Shown here piece by piece: positions 26,689 to 35,415 of a DNA stretch of 37,719 bases. The position numbers and the translations under genes are program-made. The stretch's first letter is position 1. Each line of letters starts with the position of its first letter. Source of the stretch: Gammaproteobacteria bacterium (GTDB lineage Bacteria > Pseudomonadota > Gammaproteobacteria > Ga0077536); assembly GCA_023257255.1 (NCBI GenBank), contig JALRCR010000009.1:1-37719 (forward strand), read 5' to 3'. Under the pieces are notes generated by a model that worked only from the letters and a program-made list of their open reading frames with translations, did not search any database and had not been told where the DNA came from.

Positions 26689-27489
26689 CTACGCTCCCGC
26701 CGTATTCGCCCTGCGTGACCAAATCAGGATGCCGATCCCCGCCAGCACCATCGGCACACACAGCACTTGCCCCATGGTCAGCCAGCCGCCCCACAGATAG
26801 CCGAGTTGTGCATCGGGCTCGCGCACCAGTTCCACCGCCATCCGGCACGCGGCGTAGCCGATCAAAAAGCTGGCAGACACCACCCCTGCGCGCAGCGCGC
26901 GGCGGCGTACCAGCGCCAGCACCACAAACAGCACCACGCCCTCAAGCAAAGCTTCGTAAAGTTGCGAAGGATGACGCGGCAAGGGCCCGGCACCGGGGGC
27001 GGTGAACAACACTCCCCAGGGCAGCGCAGTCGGCGCGCCCCACAGTTCCTGATTGATAAAATTCGCGATGCGCCCAAAGCCAAGCCCGATGGGCACGACC
27101 GGCACCACAAAATCACTGCATTGGAAAAAACCCCGTCCTGTCCGCCGCCCGTACCACCACAGTGCGGTGACCAGCCCCAGCACCCCGCCATGAAACGACA
27201 TGCCGCCGCGCCACACCGCCAGCAGTTCTGCCGGATGGGCCAGATAGGTTTTGAAATCGTAAAACAGGGCATAGCCAAGGCGCCCGCCCAGCACCGCGCC
27301 GACCGCGGCGTAGAACACCAGATCGCCAACCGCTTCGTCATCCCAGCCCGCCGCCGGATTCGCCCGCGCCCGGCGGTGGAGTAGCACCCAGCCGGCCACA
27401 ATGCCAACCAGATACGCCAGCCCGTACCAGCGAATCGCGACGGGGCCTAGCTGCAGGGCAACGGGATCGATAGGGGGAAAGGGAATCAT
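26689..27489 (-). CDS. lgt: Phosphatidylglycerol:prolipoprotein diacylglyceryl transferase
   Basis: Lgt transfers diacylglycerol to the lipobox cysteine of prolipoproteins in the inner membrane. The 266-aa protein has about seven hydrophobic segments, RWYGLAYLVG, MSFHGGVLG with His100, the signature GFGRIANFINQELWG with Arg140, and PRHPSQLYEALLEG. The ATG at 27489 was chosen because the family starts at the following PFPPIDPVAL; an upstream in-frame start would add 37 unrelated residues. It heads lgt-thyA-folA and is divergent from the acyl-CoA synthetase gene. Confidence 0.96.
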   Translation of the reverse strand: MIPFPPIDPVALQLGPVAIRWYGLAYLVGIVAGWVLLHRRARANPAAGWDDEAVGDLVFYAAVGAVLGGRLGYALFYDFKTYLAHPAELLAVWRGGMSFHGGVLGLVTALWWYGRRTGRGFFQCSDFVVPVVPIGLGFGRIANFINQELWGAPTALPWGVLFTAPGAGPLPRHPSQLYEALLEGVVLFVVLALVRRRALRAGVVSASFLIGYAACRMAVELVREPDAQLGYLWGGWLTMGQVLCVPMVLAGIGILIWSRRANTAGA

Positions 27490-27556
27490 CGCGGGCGATT
27501 CTAGCACGCAGTCCGGGCCTGCCCGGGCGTCAGATCCGGCGCCCGGCGAGACGCGC

Positions 27557-27585
27557 TTGTCGATCGTCCAAGCCCCGTTTATACA
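27557..27585 (+). promoter_or_regulatory. Candidate sigma-70 promoter of the acyl-CoA synthetase/P450 run
   Basis: TTGTCG (27557-27562) and TATACA (27580-27585) are separated by 17 nt and lie about 35 nt before the acyl-CoA synthetase start at 27620. Both match consensus at 4 of 6. It could drive the whole seven-gene run. Confidence 0.42.
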
Positions 27586-27619
27586 TGCCCACGCCCTCAA
27601 CCCTCGGAGACCATGCGTG

Positions 27620-29176
27620 ATGCGAGTGACCCAGGCCCTGATTCGAAACGTTCAGCAACGCGGCGCCAAAACCGCCAGCATTTGTCAGGGCAGAACCCGT
27701 TCCTGGCGTGAATTCACCGGGCGCGTCGCGCGCTATGCCGGCGCCCTGCGGGCCCTCGGCGTCAATGACGGCGAGCGGGTCGCGGTGCTGGCGCTCAACT
27801 CCGACCGCTATCTCGAAACCTTCTACGCCGTGCCCTGGGCGGGTGGCATCATCGTGCCGCTCAATACCCGTTGGGCGGCGGCCGAGATCGCCTATGCCCT
27901 GAGCGACGCGGGGGTCAGCGTGCTGGTGGTCGACCCTGACTTTCTGGCCATGGCGCGTGAAATCCTGCGCGACCTGCCGGCACCACCGGCGCTCATCCTC
28001 CTCGCCGATGATGCCGCCGGGGAAGTCGCCAGCCTTGACGCCCTGATCGAGGCCCACGAGTCCGTCGAGGAATCCACCCGGTCCGGCGACGATGTATCGG
28101 GGATTTTCTATACCGGCGGCACCACCGGCCGCTCCAAGGGCGTCATGCTGACGCATACCAACCACGTCACCAATAGCGTGCAGTTGGCGGCCATGATGAA
28201 CACCCCGGCCGAGCCGAGTTACCTGCACGCCGCGCCCATGTTTCACATCGCCGACGCGCTCTGCGTGTACATGGTCACCCTGCTGGGCGGCACCCACGTG
28301 GTCGTGCCGCGCTTCGAGCCCGCCGACTGCGCGCGGGCGCTGGCCGAGCACGAGATCAGCGACATCCTGCTGGTGCCGACCATGATCCAGATGCTGCTCG
28401 ATCATCTCGACCAAGCGCCGCGCCAGCTGCCGGCCCTGCAGCGGCTGTACTACGGGGCCTCACCCATCCCCGAAGCAACGCTCTACCGGCTGTTCGACGC
28501 CCTGCCCAACACCCAGCCGGTGCAGCTGTACGGCCAGACCGAGGCCGCCCCGATGATTACCTTGCTGGACGGCAAATATCACGTCAAAACCGGGCCGAAC
28601 GCCGGCCGCCTGCGCGCCGCCGGCCGCGCCTTGCCCTGCATTGAAGTGCGCATCGTGGACGAGGCGGATCGAGAACTGCCGCGCGGCGAAATCGGCGAAG
28701 TGGTGGCCCGTGGTCCCAACGTCATGAAAGGCTACTGGCAGATGCCCGAGCAAACCGCTGTCACGCTCCGCGGCGGCTGGCTGCACACCGGGGACGCCGC
28801 GTGGATGGACGAAGAAGGCTTCATCTTCATCACCGACCGGCTGAAGGACATGATCATCAGCGGCGGCGAGAACGTGTATTCGACGGAGGTCGAAAACGCC
28901 CTGTATCAGCACCCATCGGTCGCGCAGTGCGCGGTCATCGGCGTGCCCGACCAGCGCTGGGGCGAACGGGTGCACGCGATCGTGGTTCCTCGTCCGGGCG
29001 TCGAGCGCGACGCAGCGGCCCTGATGGCCCATTGCCGGGGCCTTATCGCCGACTTCAAATGTCCGCGCAGCGTGGAGTTTCGCGATACGCCGCTGCCGGT
29101 ATCCGGCGCCGGCAAAATCCTGAAGACCGAGCTGCGCAAACCGCATTGGGAGGGCGCCAATCGAAGTGTGAACTAG
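27620..29176 (+). CDS. AMP-forming acyl-CoA synthetase (fatty-acid or aryl-acid CoA ligase)
   Basis: The 518-aa enzyme of the ANL superfamily adenylates a carboxylic acid and transfers it to CoA. It has the P-loop FYTGGTTGRSKG (about 163-174), YGQTEAAPM, the hinge region LHTGDAAWMDEEGF with TDRLKDMIISGGENVYSTEVE, and the catalytic C-terminal lysine in GAGKILKTEL. The acid-binding pocket cannot be read from the sequence, so fatty, terpenoid and aromatic acids all remain possible. The ATG at 27620 (or the adjacent GTG at 27617) has GGAG about 10 nt upstream. It leads a run of an outer-membrane protein, two P450s, two flavoproteins and a GST, which suggests catabolism of a hydrophobic acid. Confidence 0.93.
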   Translation: MRVTQALIRNVQQRGAKTASICQGRTRSWREFTGRVARYAGALRALGVNDGERVAVLALNSDRYLETFYAVPWAGGIIVPLNTRWAAAEIAYALSDAGVSVLVVDPDFLAMAREILRDLPAPPALILLADDAAGEVASLDALIEAHESVEESTRSGDDVSGIFYTGGTTGRSKGVMLTHTNHVTNSVQLAAMMNTPAEPSYLHAAPMFHIADALCVYMVTLLGGTHVVVPRFEPADCARALAEHEISDILLVPTMIQMLLDHLDQAPRQLPALQRLYYGASPIPEATLYRLFDALPNTQPVQLYGQTEAAPMITLLDGKYHVKTGPNAGRLRAAGRALPCIEVRIVDEADRELPRGEIGEVVARGPNVMKGYWQMPEQTAVTLRGGWLHTGDAAWMDEEGFIFITDRLKDMIISGGENVYSTEVENALYQHPSVAQCAVIGVPDQRWGERVHAIVVPRPGVERDAAALMAHCRGLIADFKCPRSVEFRDTPLPVSGAGKILKTELRKPHWEGANRSVN

Positions 29177-29246
29177 GGTCCAGCAGGGCCCGCCCGGTGG
29201 CGACGCTGCGTGCCCGGTCTTGCCCGCGGCGGTATAGTGCGGGCCC

Positions 29247-30053
29247 ATGAGCATCTGCTTCCTCAAGCGCGCCGCTACCGCCGCGAGCACCCTCTTCCTG
29301 ATCTGCAGCGTCGCCTGCCTCACCGCCAGCGCGGCCGAAGACTCGACCGCGCTGACCAACGCCCACATCGCCAAGCGCCTCGACCCCACCGACTTCCGCT
29401 CGCGCATCGAATTTCGTAACCGTCTTCAGGAACCGCAGTCGGGCGGCATTCGCAATATTTCCTTTGCCCGCCTGGAATACGCCTTCAGCAAACAGTGGCT
29501 GGTGCGGGTGGAAACCCCGGTCATGGTCTACGACGCCGAGCAGCCCGGCTCGGTGACACAAGGCGGGATGGGCGACCTGCTGGTTCGGGCGAATGTTCGA
29601 CTGCTGCGCACCGAACACGTCGCGCTGGTCGCGGGGGCTGAGTTCCTGCTGGATACGGCCAGCGACCGCGCCCTGGGCTCGGGCCACCACAGCGGGGGCC
29701 CCATCGCATTTCTGTCCATCGAATCGCACGACCTGCACACCACCTTTTTCCCGCTGGTACAGCACATCGAATCGTTCGCCGGTGATTCCACCCGCCGCGA
29801 GGTCAATTACACCCTGACCCGCCTGTTCGCCCTCACCCGTTGGCCCGAGCGTTTCTACACCGGCACCGAGTTGTCCGTTTACTATGACCACGAGCGGGAT
29901 CAGGAAGGGGCCACGCTGGAACTGGAAGTGGGCCGCTTCGTCACGCCGCATATCGCCGTCTGGACTCGCCCCGGCATTGGCAACTGGGGCGACCGGATCC
30001 CGCAGGTCTTCAACTGGGATCTGGAGTTCGGACTTCGTTACCTTTTTGACTAG
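29247..30053 (+). CDS. Predicted outer-membrane beta-barrel protein, unknown function
   Basis: I do not recognise a family with certainty. The 268-aa protein has a signal peptide (hydrophobic to about residue 27, cut near TASA|AED) and then alternating beta-type segments such as ISFARLEYAFSKQWLVRVETPV, LLVRANVRLL and FYTGTELSVYYDH, ending in LEFGLRYLFD. The pattern and aromatic girdle residues fit a small barrel of the kind found beside aromatic or hydrocarbon degradation genes. It has no lipobox. A TATAGT hexamer ends 8 nt before the ATG and no Shine-Dalgarno is seen. It lies 70 nt after the acyl-CoA synthetase and 62 nt before the first P450, so a role in substrate uptake is inferred. Confidence 0.72.
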   Translation: MSICFLKRAATAASTLFLICSVACLTASAAEDSTALTNAHIAKRLDPTDFRSRIEFRNRLQEPQSGGIRNISFARLEYAFSKQWLVRVETPVMVYDAEQPGSVTQGGMGDLLVRANVRLLRTEHVALVAGAEFLLDTASDRALGSGHHSGGPIAFLSIESHDLHTTFFPLVQHIESFAGDSTRREVNYTLTRLFALTRWPERFYTGTELSVYYDHERDQEGATLELEVGRFVTPHIAVWTRPGIGNWGDRIPQVFNWDLEFGLRYLFD

Positions 30054-30115
30054 ACACGCTCGGCGCGGCACGCGCGAGCACGCCACCCCGCCGGGTCAGG
30101 CACAGCGAGGTCCGT

Positions 30116-31486
30116 ATGAACGAGCGCGTTAGTTCCCCCACCCCCACCGAAGCGCCGTCTACCCCGCGGTTCTACGGCCTGCGCACAGCACCCGACGACC
30201 GGCCACGGTTTTTCCAGCACCTGACGGAAAAATGGGGTGACGTGGTGCGCTGGCGCTTCCTGTTTGATGTCTACGTGCTGAACCACCCGGATGACGTCAA
30301 GCGCGTGCTGAGCGCGCCCCCGGAGCGCTTCACCAAGGGCACCACCGACTATCGCATCCTCTCGCTGTCGCTGGGGCGCGGTCTGGTCACCAGCGACGGC
30401 CCGCTGTGGGCGCATCAGCGCAAGCTGATGCAGCCCATGTTTCACAACCGGTCGATCAATCCCTTCGACGAGCCGATCAATCGTCTCACCTCGGCGATGG
30501 CCGCCCGCTGGGCCGGGTTATCTGCCACCGACACGCTGTTCATGGAACGCGAGATGGCGCAGCTGACCTTCGAGGTCGTGGGCACCACGCTGTTCGGTGC
30601 GGACATCAAACAGCATGCCGCGGATATCGCCGAGGTGCTGGAGTCGATCAACGTCTCCACCCAGGAAGTCCGCTCCTTCCTGTTGCTGATGCTGCCGTGG
30701 CTGCCGCTGCCGCACACCCGTAGATTCAACCGTGCCCTCAAAAAACTCGACGACATCGTGTTCGGCCTGATTAACGCCCGCCGGGCGAGCGGCGAGCGGC
30801 ACGACGATATTCTCGACCGCCTGCTAGAGGCCCGCGACGAAGACAGCGGCGAGGGCATGGACGAGCAGCAGATCCGTGACGAAGTGGTCACGCTGCTGCT
30901 GGCCGGTCACGAGACCTCCTCCAACGCGCTGGCCTGGACCTTCTGGCTGTTGAGCCAGCACCGGGACGTCGAGGCCAGGCTCGTGGCCGAACTCAACGCG
31001 GTGCTTGATGGCCGCCCGGCCGCCAGCAGCGATCTGGCACAGTTGCCCTACCTCAAGCAGGTGGTGCAGGAATCCATGCGACTACTCCCGCCGGTGTGGG
31101 CCGTGGCCCGGCTGACACATCAGGACGAAGTGTTTCAGGGCTACCGGGTCCCGGCCGGCGCCTACCTCACCATCCCGATTTTTGCCATTCACCGCCATCC
31201 GGAATACTGGCCGGATCCCGAGCGCTTCGACCCCGAGCGCTTCAGCCCGCATCGCACCGAGCCGCGGCATTCCTATAGCTACATTCCGTTTTCTGCCGGG
31301 CCGCGCACCTGCATCGGGGCGAGCATGGCAATGCTCGAAATTCAGCTCGTCATTGCGAACCTCTTGCCGAAGTTCCGGATGGAGGTCGCCCCGGGCGCCC
31401 GGATCGAGACCGCGGCCAAGGTCACCCTCACGCCGAAATACGGCATGCCGATGCGCCTCACCCCGCGCGCCGCTGCCCAGCCCTGA
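30116..31486 (+). CDS. Cytochrome P450 (copy A)
   Basis: This 456-aa soluble P450 has the I-helix oxygen-activation motif AGHETS (263-268), the ExxR at Glu319-Arg322, a PERF-type segment DPERFDPERFSP, and the heme loop FSAGPRTCIG with Cys399. No membrane anchor or fused reductase is present. The fold resembles the fatty-acid/alkane-type (CYP4/CYP102-like) P450s more than the short bacterial camphor class, but the family cannot be fixed without a search. It likely hydroxylates a hydrophobic substrate using NAD(P)H electrons from a separate ferredoxin system. It shares long stretches with copy B (for example LKQVVQESMRL), so the two are duplicates. An LLM gene follows 11 nt later. Confidence 0.95.
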   Translation: MNERVSSPTPTEAPSTPRFYGLRTAPDDRPRFFQHLTEKWGDVVRWRFLFDVYVLNHPDDVKRVLSAPPERFTKGTTDYRILSLSLGRGLVTSDGPLWAHQRKLMQPMFHNRSINPFDEPINRLTSAMAARWAGLSATDTLFMEREMAQLTFEVVGTTLFGADIKQHAADIAEVLESINVSTQEVRSFLLLMLPWLPLPHTRRFNRALKKLDDIVFGLINARRASGERHDDILDRLLEARDEDSGEGMDEQQIRDEVVTLLLAGHETSSNALAWTFWLLSQHRDVEARLVAELNAVLDGRPAASSDLAQLPYLKQVVQESMRLLPPVWAVARLTHQDEVFQGYRVPAGAYLTIPIFAIHRHPEYWPDPERFDPERFSPHRTEPRHSYSYIPFSAGPRTCIGASMAMLEIQLVIANLLPKFRMEVAPGARIETAAKVTLTPKYGMPMRLTPRAAAQP

Positions 31487-31497
31487 AGGAGCCCAAC

Positions 31498-32508
31498 ATG
31501 AGCACACCCCGCCTTGGTTTTGGCCTGTGGTATTCGCTGCGCAACCCCGCGCAGTGGTCGCGTCCCTATCCCGAGATTTACGCCGAAACCCTGCGCCAGA
31601 TCGCGTGGGCCGAGACCATCGGCTACGACGACGTCTGGCTGACCGAGCATCATTTCTGCGAGGACGGTCACGCGCCGTCCATCCTGCCGCTGTGTGCGGC
31701 GGTCGCCGCGCGCACCACGCGCATCCGCATCGGCACCAGCGTGCTGCTGTTGCCGCTGTATCACCCGGTGCGGGTGGCGGAAGACGCTGCCACCATCGAC
31801 ATCATTTCCAACGGCCGCTTCGAACTGGGCGTGGGCGTCGGCTACCGGCCGCAGGAGTTCAAAGGGCTGGGCCTGCGTCCGCAGGACCGCGGGGCGCGCA
31901 TGGACGAAGGCCTCGAGATCATCCGCGCGCTCTGGCGCGGCGAGACGGTGGACTATCGCGGCAAGCATTTTCAGGTCGAAGGCGCCAAGCTCGCGCCGAT
32001 GCCGGTGCAAAACCCGCCGCCGCTGTGGGTGGGCGGTTTCGCACCGGCGTCGGCCAAGCGCGCGGCGCGCATTGGCGACGGTTACCTTGGCACCGGCGAG
32101 ATGGGTGAACTGCTGAAGGTCTATCGCGAGGAACGCGCGCGGCTCGGCCACAGCGGCCCGGGTCGCGCTATCGGCGGTCATTTCTGGCTGATCGCATCCA
32201 AGGACCCCAAGGCCACGCTGGCCGAGCTCGGCCCCCACGTGATGTACCAGATCGAGATGTACAACAAATGGCTGGGCGAAGCCGGACAGGCGCTGTTCCC
32301 GCCCATCAGTTCGCCGGCGCAACTGGTCGAGATGGGCATCCTGCAAATCCTCACGCCGCAGGCGGCCGTGGATGCCATCGGCGCCTACGTCGAAGCCACC
32401 GGCATCGAGCGCTACTACACCTGGACCGTGCCGCCGGGCTATCCGGAAGCCAAAATGAACGAACACCTGCAGCTGTTCGCCGAAGAAGTCATGCCCGCGT
32501 TTCGCTAG
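31498..32508 (+). CDS. LLM class flavin-dependent oxidoreductase (copy A)
   Basis: The 336-aa protein is a luciferase-like TIM barrel: GFGLWYSL, AETIGYDDVWLTEHHFCEDG, a beta strand TRIRIGTSVLLLPLYHPVRVAEDAA, SNGRFELGVGVGYRPQEF, and PPPLWVGGFAPASAKRAARIGDG. Members use FMN (from a partner reductase) or F420. F420 is rare in gammaproteobacteria, so FMN is more likely. AAGGAG lies 8 nt upstream of the ATG. No flavin reductase is nearby. It may act on the P450 product, for example in a Baeyer-Villiger or oxidative step, but the reaction is not known. Confidence 0.92.
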   Translation: MSTPRLGFGLWYSLRNPAQWSRPYPEIYAETLRQIAWAETIGYDDVWLTEHHFCEDGHAPSILPLCAAVAARTTRIRIGTSVLLLPLYHPVRVAEDAATIDIISNGRFELGVGVGYRPQEFKGLGLRPQDRGARMDEGLEIIRALWRGETVDYRGKHFQVEGAKLAPMPVQNPPPLWVGGFAPASAKRAARIGDGYLGTGEMGELLKVYREERARLGHSGPGRAIGGHFWLIASKDPKATLAELGPHVMYQIEMYNKWLGEAGQALFPPISSPAQLVEMGILQILTPQAAVDAIGAYVEATGIERYYTWTVPPGYPEAKMNEHLQLFAEEVMPAFR

Positions 32509-32527
32509 CCTCCAAAAGGAACTGCCC

Positions 32528-33163
32528 ATGAAGCTCTACGACTGTGCAATGGCCCCCAACCCGCGTCGGCTCCGCATTTTCATGGCCGAAAAGGGCATCG
32601 AGATCCCCAAGGTCGAAATCAACATCCTGGAAGGCGAGAACACCGGCCCGGCGTTTCTGGCGGTCAACCCGCGCGGGCTCTTGCCAACCCTGCAACTCGA
32701 CGACGGCACCTGCTTTGATGAAGTCATGGCCATTTGCCGCTATCTCGAAGCGCTCTATCCCTGGCAGCCGCTGCTGGGCCGCACGCCGCGCGAGCAGGGT
32801 CTGATCGAAAGCTTGCAACGCAAGGCCGAGTTCGACGGCATGATTGCCGGCTCTGAGGTCTTCCGTAACCAGCATCCGGCGTTCCTGTCGCGCAGTATTC
32901 CGGGCGGCGGCGGGCAGACCATCCCGGCCATCCCGGCGCTGATCGAGCGCGGCTCGCAAACCATCGAGCGCTTCTACGGGTGGCTTGAAAGCCTGCTGCA
33001 GCACACGCCGTTTCTGGCCGGCGACAGCTTGAGCATGGCCGACATCACGGCGCTTTGTGCCATCGATTTTCACGGCTGGGTGAAGCTCGGTATTCCGCCC
33101 GGCAACAAGGCGACGGCCGACTGGTACGGGCGCCTCAACGCGCGGCCCAGCGCGCAGGCCTGA
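32528..33163 (+). CDS. Glutathione S-transferase family protein
   Basis: The 211-aa protein has the thioredoxin-like N-terminal domain (MKLYDCAMAPNPRRLRIFMAEKG, then NPRGLLPTLQLDDG with the cis-proline and FDEVMAICRYLEALYP for glutathione binding) and a helical C-terminal domain with PFLAGDSLSMADITALCAI. The N-terminal active site has Ser/Cys replaced by Pro-Asn in APNPRR, as in many bacterial GSTs that open epoxides or cleave ethers. AAGGA lies about 8 nt before the ATG. Its place between the two P450-LLM units suggests it traps a reactive epoxide or quinone made by them, which is inference. Confidence 0.92.
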   Translation: MKLYDCAMAPNPRRLRIFMAEKGIEIPKVEINILEGENTGPAFLAVNPRGLLPTLQLDDGTCFDEVMAICRYLEALYPWQPLLGRTPREQGLIESLQRKAEFDGMIAGSEVFRNQHPAFLSRSIPGGGGQTIPAIPALIERGSQTIERFYGWLESLLQHTPFLAGDSLSMADITALCAIDFHGWVKLGIPPGNKATADWYGRLNARPSAQA

Positions 33164-33164
33164 A

Positions 33165-34544
33165 ATGTCTTCGGACGCCACACGACTGCCGCTGCCGCCC
33201 GGCCCGGGGCCGTTCGCCAGCATGCGCGCCTACGGCCGCAACCCGGCGGTCTATTTCCAGAAGCTCTTCGCCGAGTACGGCCCGGTGGTGCGCTGGCGCG
33301 GCTACATGGACATGTACCTGCTGAACAACCCGGACGACGTGCGCACGGTGCTCACGCAGGCCTGGCCGCGCTATACCAAGCGCAACATCGACTACCGCGT
33401 GCTGCGCCAGACCATGGGCGAGGGTCTGGTGACCAGCGATGGTGAGTTCTGGAGCCGTCAACGGCGGCTGATGCAGCCCATGTTTCATGCGCGAGTCGTG
33501 AACGGCTTCGATGCCGCGATCAATCGCGCCACGGCAGAGCTGGCCGCGCGCTGGCGCACACGGCCCGCGAATCAGGCTTTCGCGCTAGACCGCGAGATGA
33601 GCCGGCTGACCTTCCGCATCGTCGGCGAAACGCTCTTCGGTGCCGGCATCGAAGAACACGCCGAAGCCGTTGCCAGCCTGCTCGACGAAACCAACGTCAA
33701 TCCCAAAACCCTCTCGGCCGTGCTCACGCTCTGGCCCTGGCTGCCGGTGCCGAGCAACCGGCGCTTCAAGCGGCATCTGCAACTGCTGGACGACATCGTC
33801 TACGGGCTTATCGCGCGCCGCCGGGCGAGCGGTGAGCAGCGCGAAGATCTGCTCGGCCTGCTGCTTGCCGCGCGCGATGAACACGAGCGGCCGATGCCGG
33901 ACCGACAGATTCGCGATGAGGCCATCACCCTGCTGCTCGCCGGCCACGAGACCTCGGCCACCGCGCTCGACTGGACCTTCCATCTGCTGGGTCAGCATCC
34001 CGACGTCGAAGCCGAACTGCTGCACGAACTGCAGCAGGTCCTGCGTGGCGCGCCGGCCACGGCGGCCGATCTGGCCCGCCTGCCATTCCTCAAGCAGGTG
34101 GTGCAGGAATCGATGCGGCTTTACCCGCCGGTGTGGGGCCTGTCGCGCCGCGCCGAGCAAGACGCGGAATTTGGCGGCTACCGCATCCCCAAAGACGCCT
34201 ACGTAGTAGTGCTGCCCTACACCCTGCACCGGCATCCGGACTGGTGGGAAGCGCCCGAACGCTTCGACCCCGCGCGCTTCAGCCCGGCGCGCAGCGAAGG
34301 CCGCCACTCCTACGCCTACATCCCGTTTTCGGCCGGCCCGCGCGCCTGCATCGGCATCGGGATGTCGATGCTCGAAGTCCAGCTGGTGCTGGCCCAGCTG
34401 CTGCCGCAGTTCGAGGTTCGCACGGTGCCGGGACATCCGGTCATCCCGCAGCCCTCGGTCACCTACCGACCGCGCTTCGGCGTGCGAGCAACGGCCAGCG
34501 TGCGCGTAATCACCGCCCCCGACCTGCGTAGAGGTGCAGCATGA
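33165..34544 (+). CDS. Cytochrome P450 (copy B)
   Basis: This 459-aa P450 has the proline-rich hinge LPLPPGPGPF at its N-terminus, the I-helix AGHETS (259-264), ExxR at Glu315-Arg318, DPARFSPARSEGRHSYAYIP and the heme loop FSAGPRACIG with Cys395. It is soluble and lacks a fused reductase. It is clearly paralogous to copy A at 30116, sharing GLVTSDG, LMQPMFH, RRASGE and LPFLKQVVQESMRL. It starts 1 nt after the GST stop and overlaps the next LLM gene by 4 nt, so translation is coupled. The C-terminal tail (about 55 residues beyond the heme helix) differs from copy A. Confidence 0.95.
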   Translation: MSSDATRLPLPPGPGPFASMRAYGRNPAVYFQKLFAEYGPVVRWRGYMDMYLLNNPDDVRTVLTQAWPRYTKRNIDYRVLRQTMGEGLVTSDGEFWSRQRRLMQPMFHARVVNGFDAAINRATAELAARWRTRPANQAFALDREMSRLTFRIVGETLFGAGIEEHAEAVASLLDETNVNPKTLSAVLTLWPWLPVPSNRRFKRHLQLLDDIVYGLIARRRASGEQREDLLGLLLAARDEHERPMPDRQIRDEAITLLLAGHETSATALDWTFHLLGQHPDVEAELLHELQQVLRGAPATAADLARLPFLKQVVQESMRLYPPVWGLSRRAEQDAEFGGYRIPKDAYVVVLPYTLHRHPDWWEAPERFDPARFSPARSEGRHSYAYIPFSAGPRACIGIGMSMLEVQLVLAQLLPQFEVRTVPGHPVIPQPSVTYRPRFGVRATASVRVITAPDLRRGAA

Positions 34545-35386
34545 AATTCGGTTTATTCGGCATCAACATGAACGCCTGCGCCGTGCCGGACACCGCGCGG
34601 CGGGTAGCGCAGGCGGCAGAAGCCGCGGGGTTCGAGTCGCTATGGACCGGCGAGCACGTCGTGCTGCCCGATCCGCAGGTCGCGCCCTCACCGCTGCCAC
34701 CGCACTATCCGCTGCTCGACCCCGCCGTCGCGCTGGCCTTCCTCGCCGCCCACACCACGCGCATTCGCCTTGGCACCGGCATCATCATCCTGCCCCAGCG
34801 CAATCCGCTGGTGCTGGCAAAAGAACTGGCGAGTCTCGACGTGGTGTCCAACGGCCGGCTGATTTTTGGGCTGGGGGTGGGCTATCTCAAATCGGAGTTC
34901 GATGCCCTGGGCGTGTCGTTCGCGCACAAGGGCGCCCGCGCCATCGATTACCTGCAAGCCATGCAGGCGGTGTGGACGCAAGCCGAGCCGACGTATGCAG
35001 GGCGCTTCGTGAGTTTCGGCGGCATTCAGGCCAAACCGCAGCCGGTGCAGCAGCCGCTGCCGAGCGTCATCGGCGGTCACACCCAAGCGGCCTTTGAGCG
35101 CGCCGTGCGCCACGCCCACGGCTGGTACGGCTTCGCGCTGGATGTAGCGGCCACCGAGCGTTGTCTCGCCGGCTTGCGCGAGGCAGCGCAAACCGTCGAG
35201 CGGCCGGCCGCGCTCGGCGCGCTCGAAATCAGCATCACACCGGCCGCGAGGCTCACGCCCGAACTCATCGACGGCTACGCCGCTGCCGGCGTGCACCGGC
35301 TGATTCCGTTTCCTCGCCTGAAGACCGGCGACGAGTTGCTCGCCTTTATCGACGAAACGGCAACGCTGCTCACGCCCGACGGCTGA
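34541..35386 (+). CDS. LLM class oxidoreductase (copy B)
   Basis: The 281-aa luciferase-like barrel starts with MKFGLFGINMNACAV and has AEAAGFESLWTGEHVVLPD, TRIRLGTGIIILPQRNPL, SNGRLIFGLGVGYLKSEFDALGV and a C-terminal PFPRLKTGDELLAFIDE. It resembles the short LLM subgroup often labelled F420-dependent (TIGR03619-like). Whether FMN or F420 is used cannot be told. Its ATG overlaps the P450 B stop (ATGA), so the two are likely made in equal amounts. It is more diverged from LLM copy A than the P450s are from each other. A 23-bp inverted repeat follows at 35416. Confidence 0.9.
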   Translation: MKFGLFGINMNACAVPDTARRVAQAAEAAGFESLWTGEHVVLPDPQVAPSPLPPHYPLLDPAVALAFLAAHTTRIRLGTGIIILPQRNPLVLAKELASLDVVSNGRLIFGLGVGYLKSEFDALGVSFAHKGARAIDYLQAMQAVWTQAEPTYAGRFVSFGGIQAKPQPVQQPLPSVIGGHTQAAFERAVRHAHGWYGFALDVAATERCLAGLREAAQTVERPAALGALEISITPAARLTPELIDGYAAAGVHRLIPFPRLKTGDELLAFIDETATLLTPDG

Positions 35387-35415
35387 ACCCGCGCCCCGCA
35401 ACTCGTCTATTCGCC

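Noticed and set aside
28460-30086. Two long minus-strand frames opposite the acyl-CoA synthetase and outer-membrane protein genes
   Set aside because: They overlap each other and lie opposite well-supported genes, as expected from codon bias in GC-rich DNA.
31342-32529. A 395-codon minus-strand frame opposite LLM-A
   Set aside because: The plus-strand LLM gene is complete with a ribosome binding site; the antisense product has no recognisable motif.
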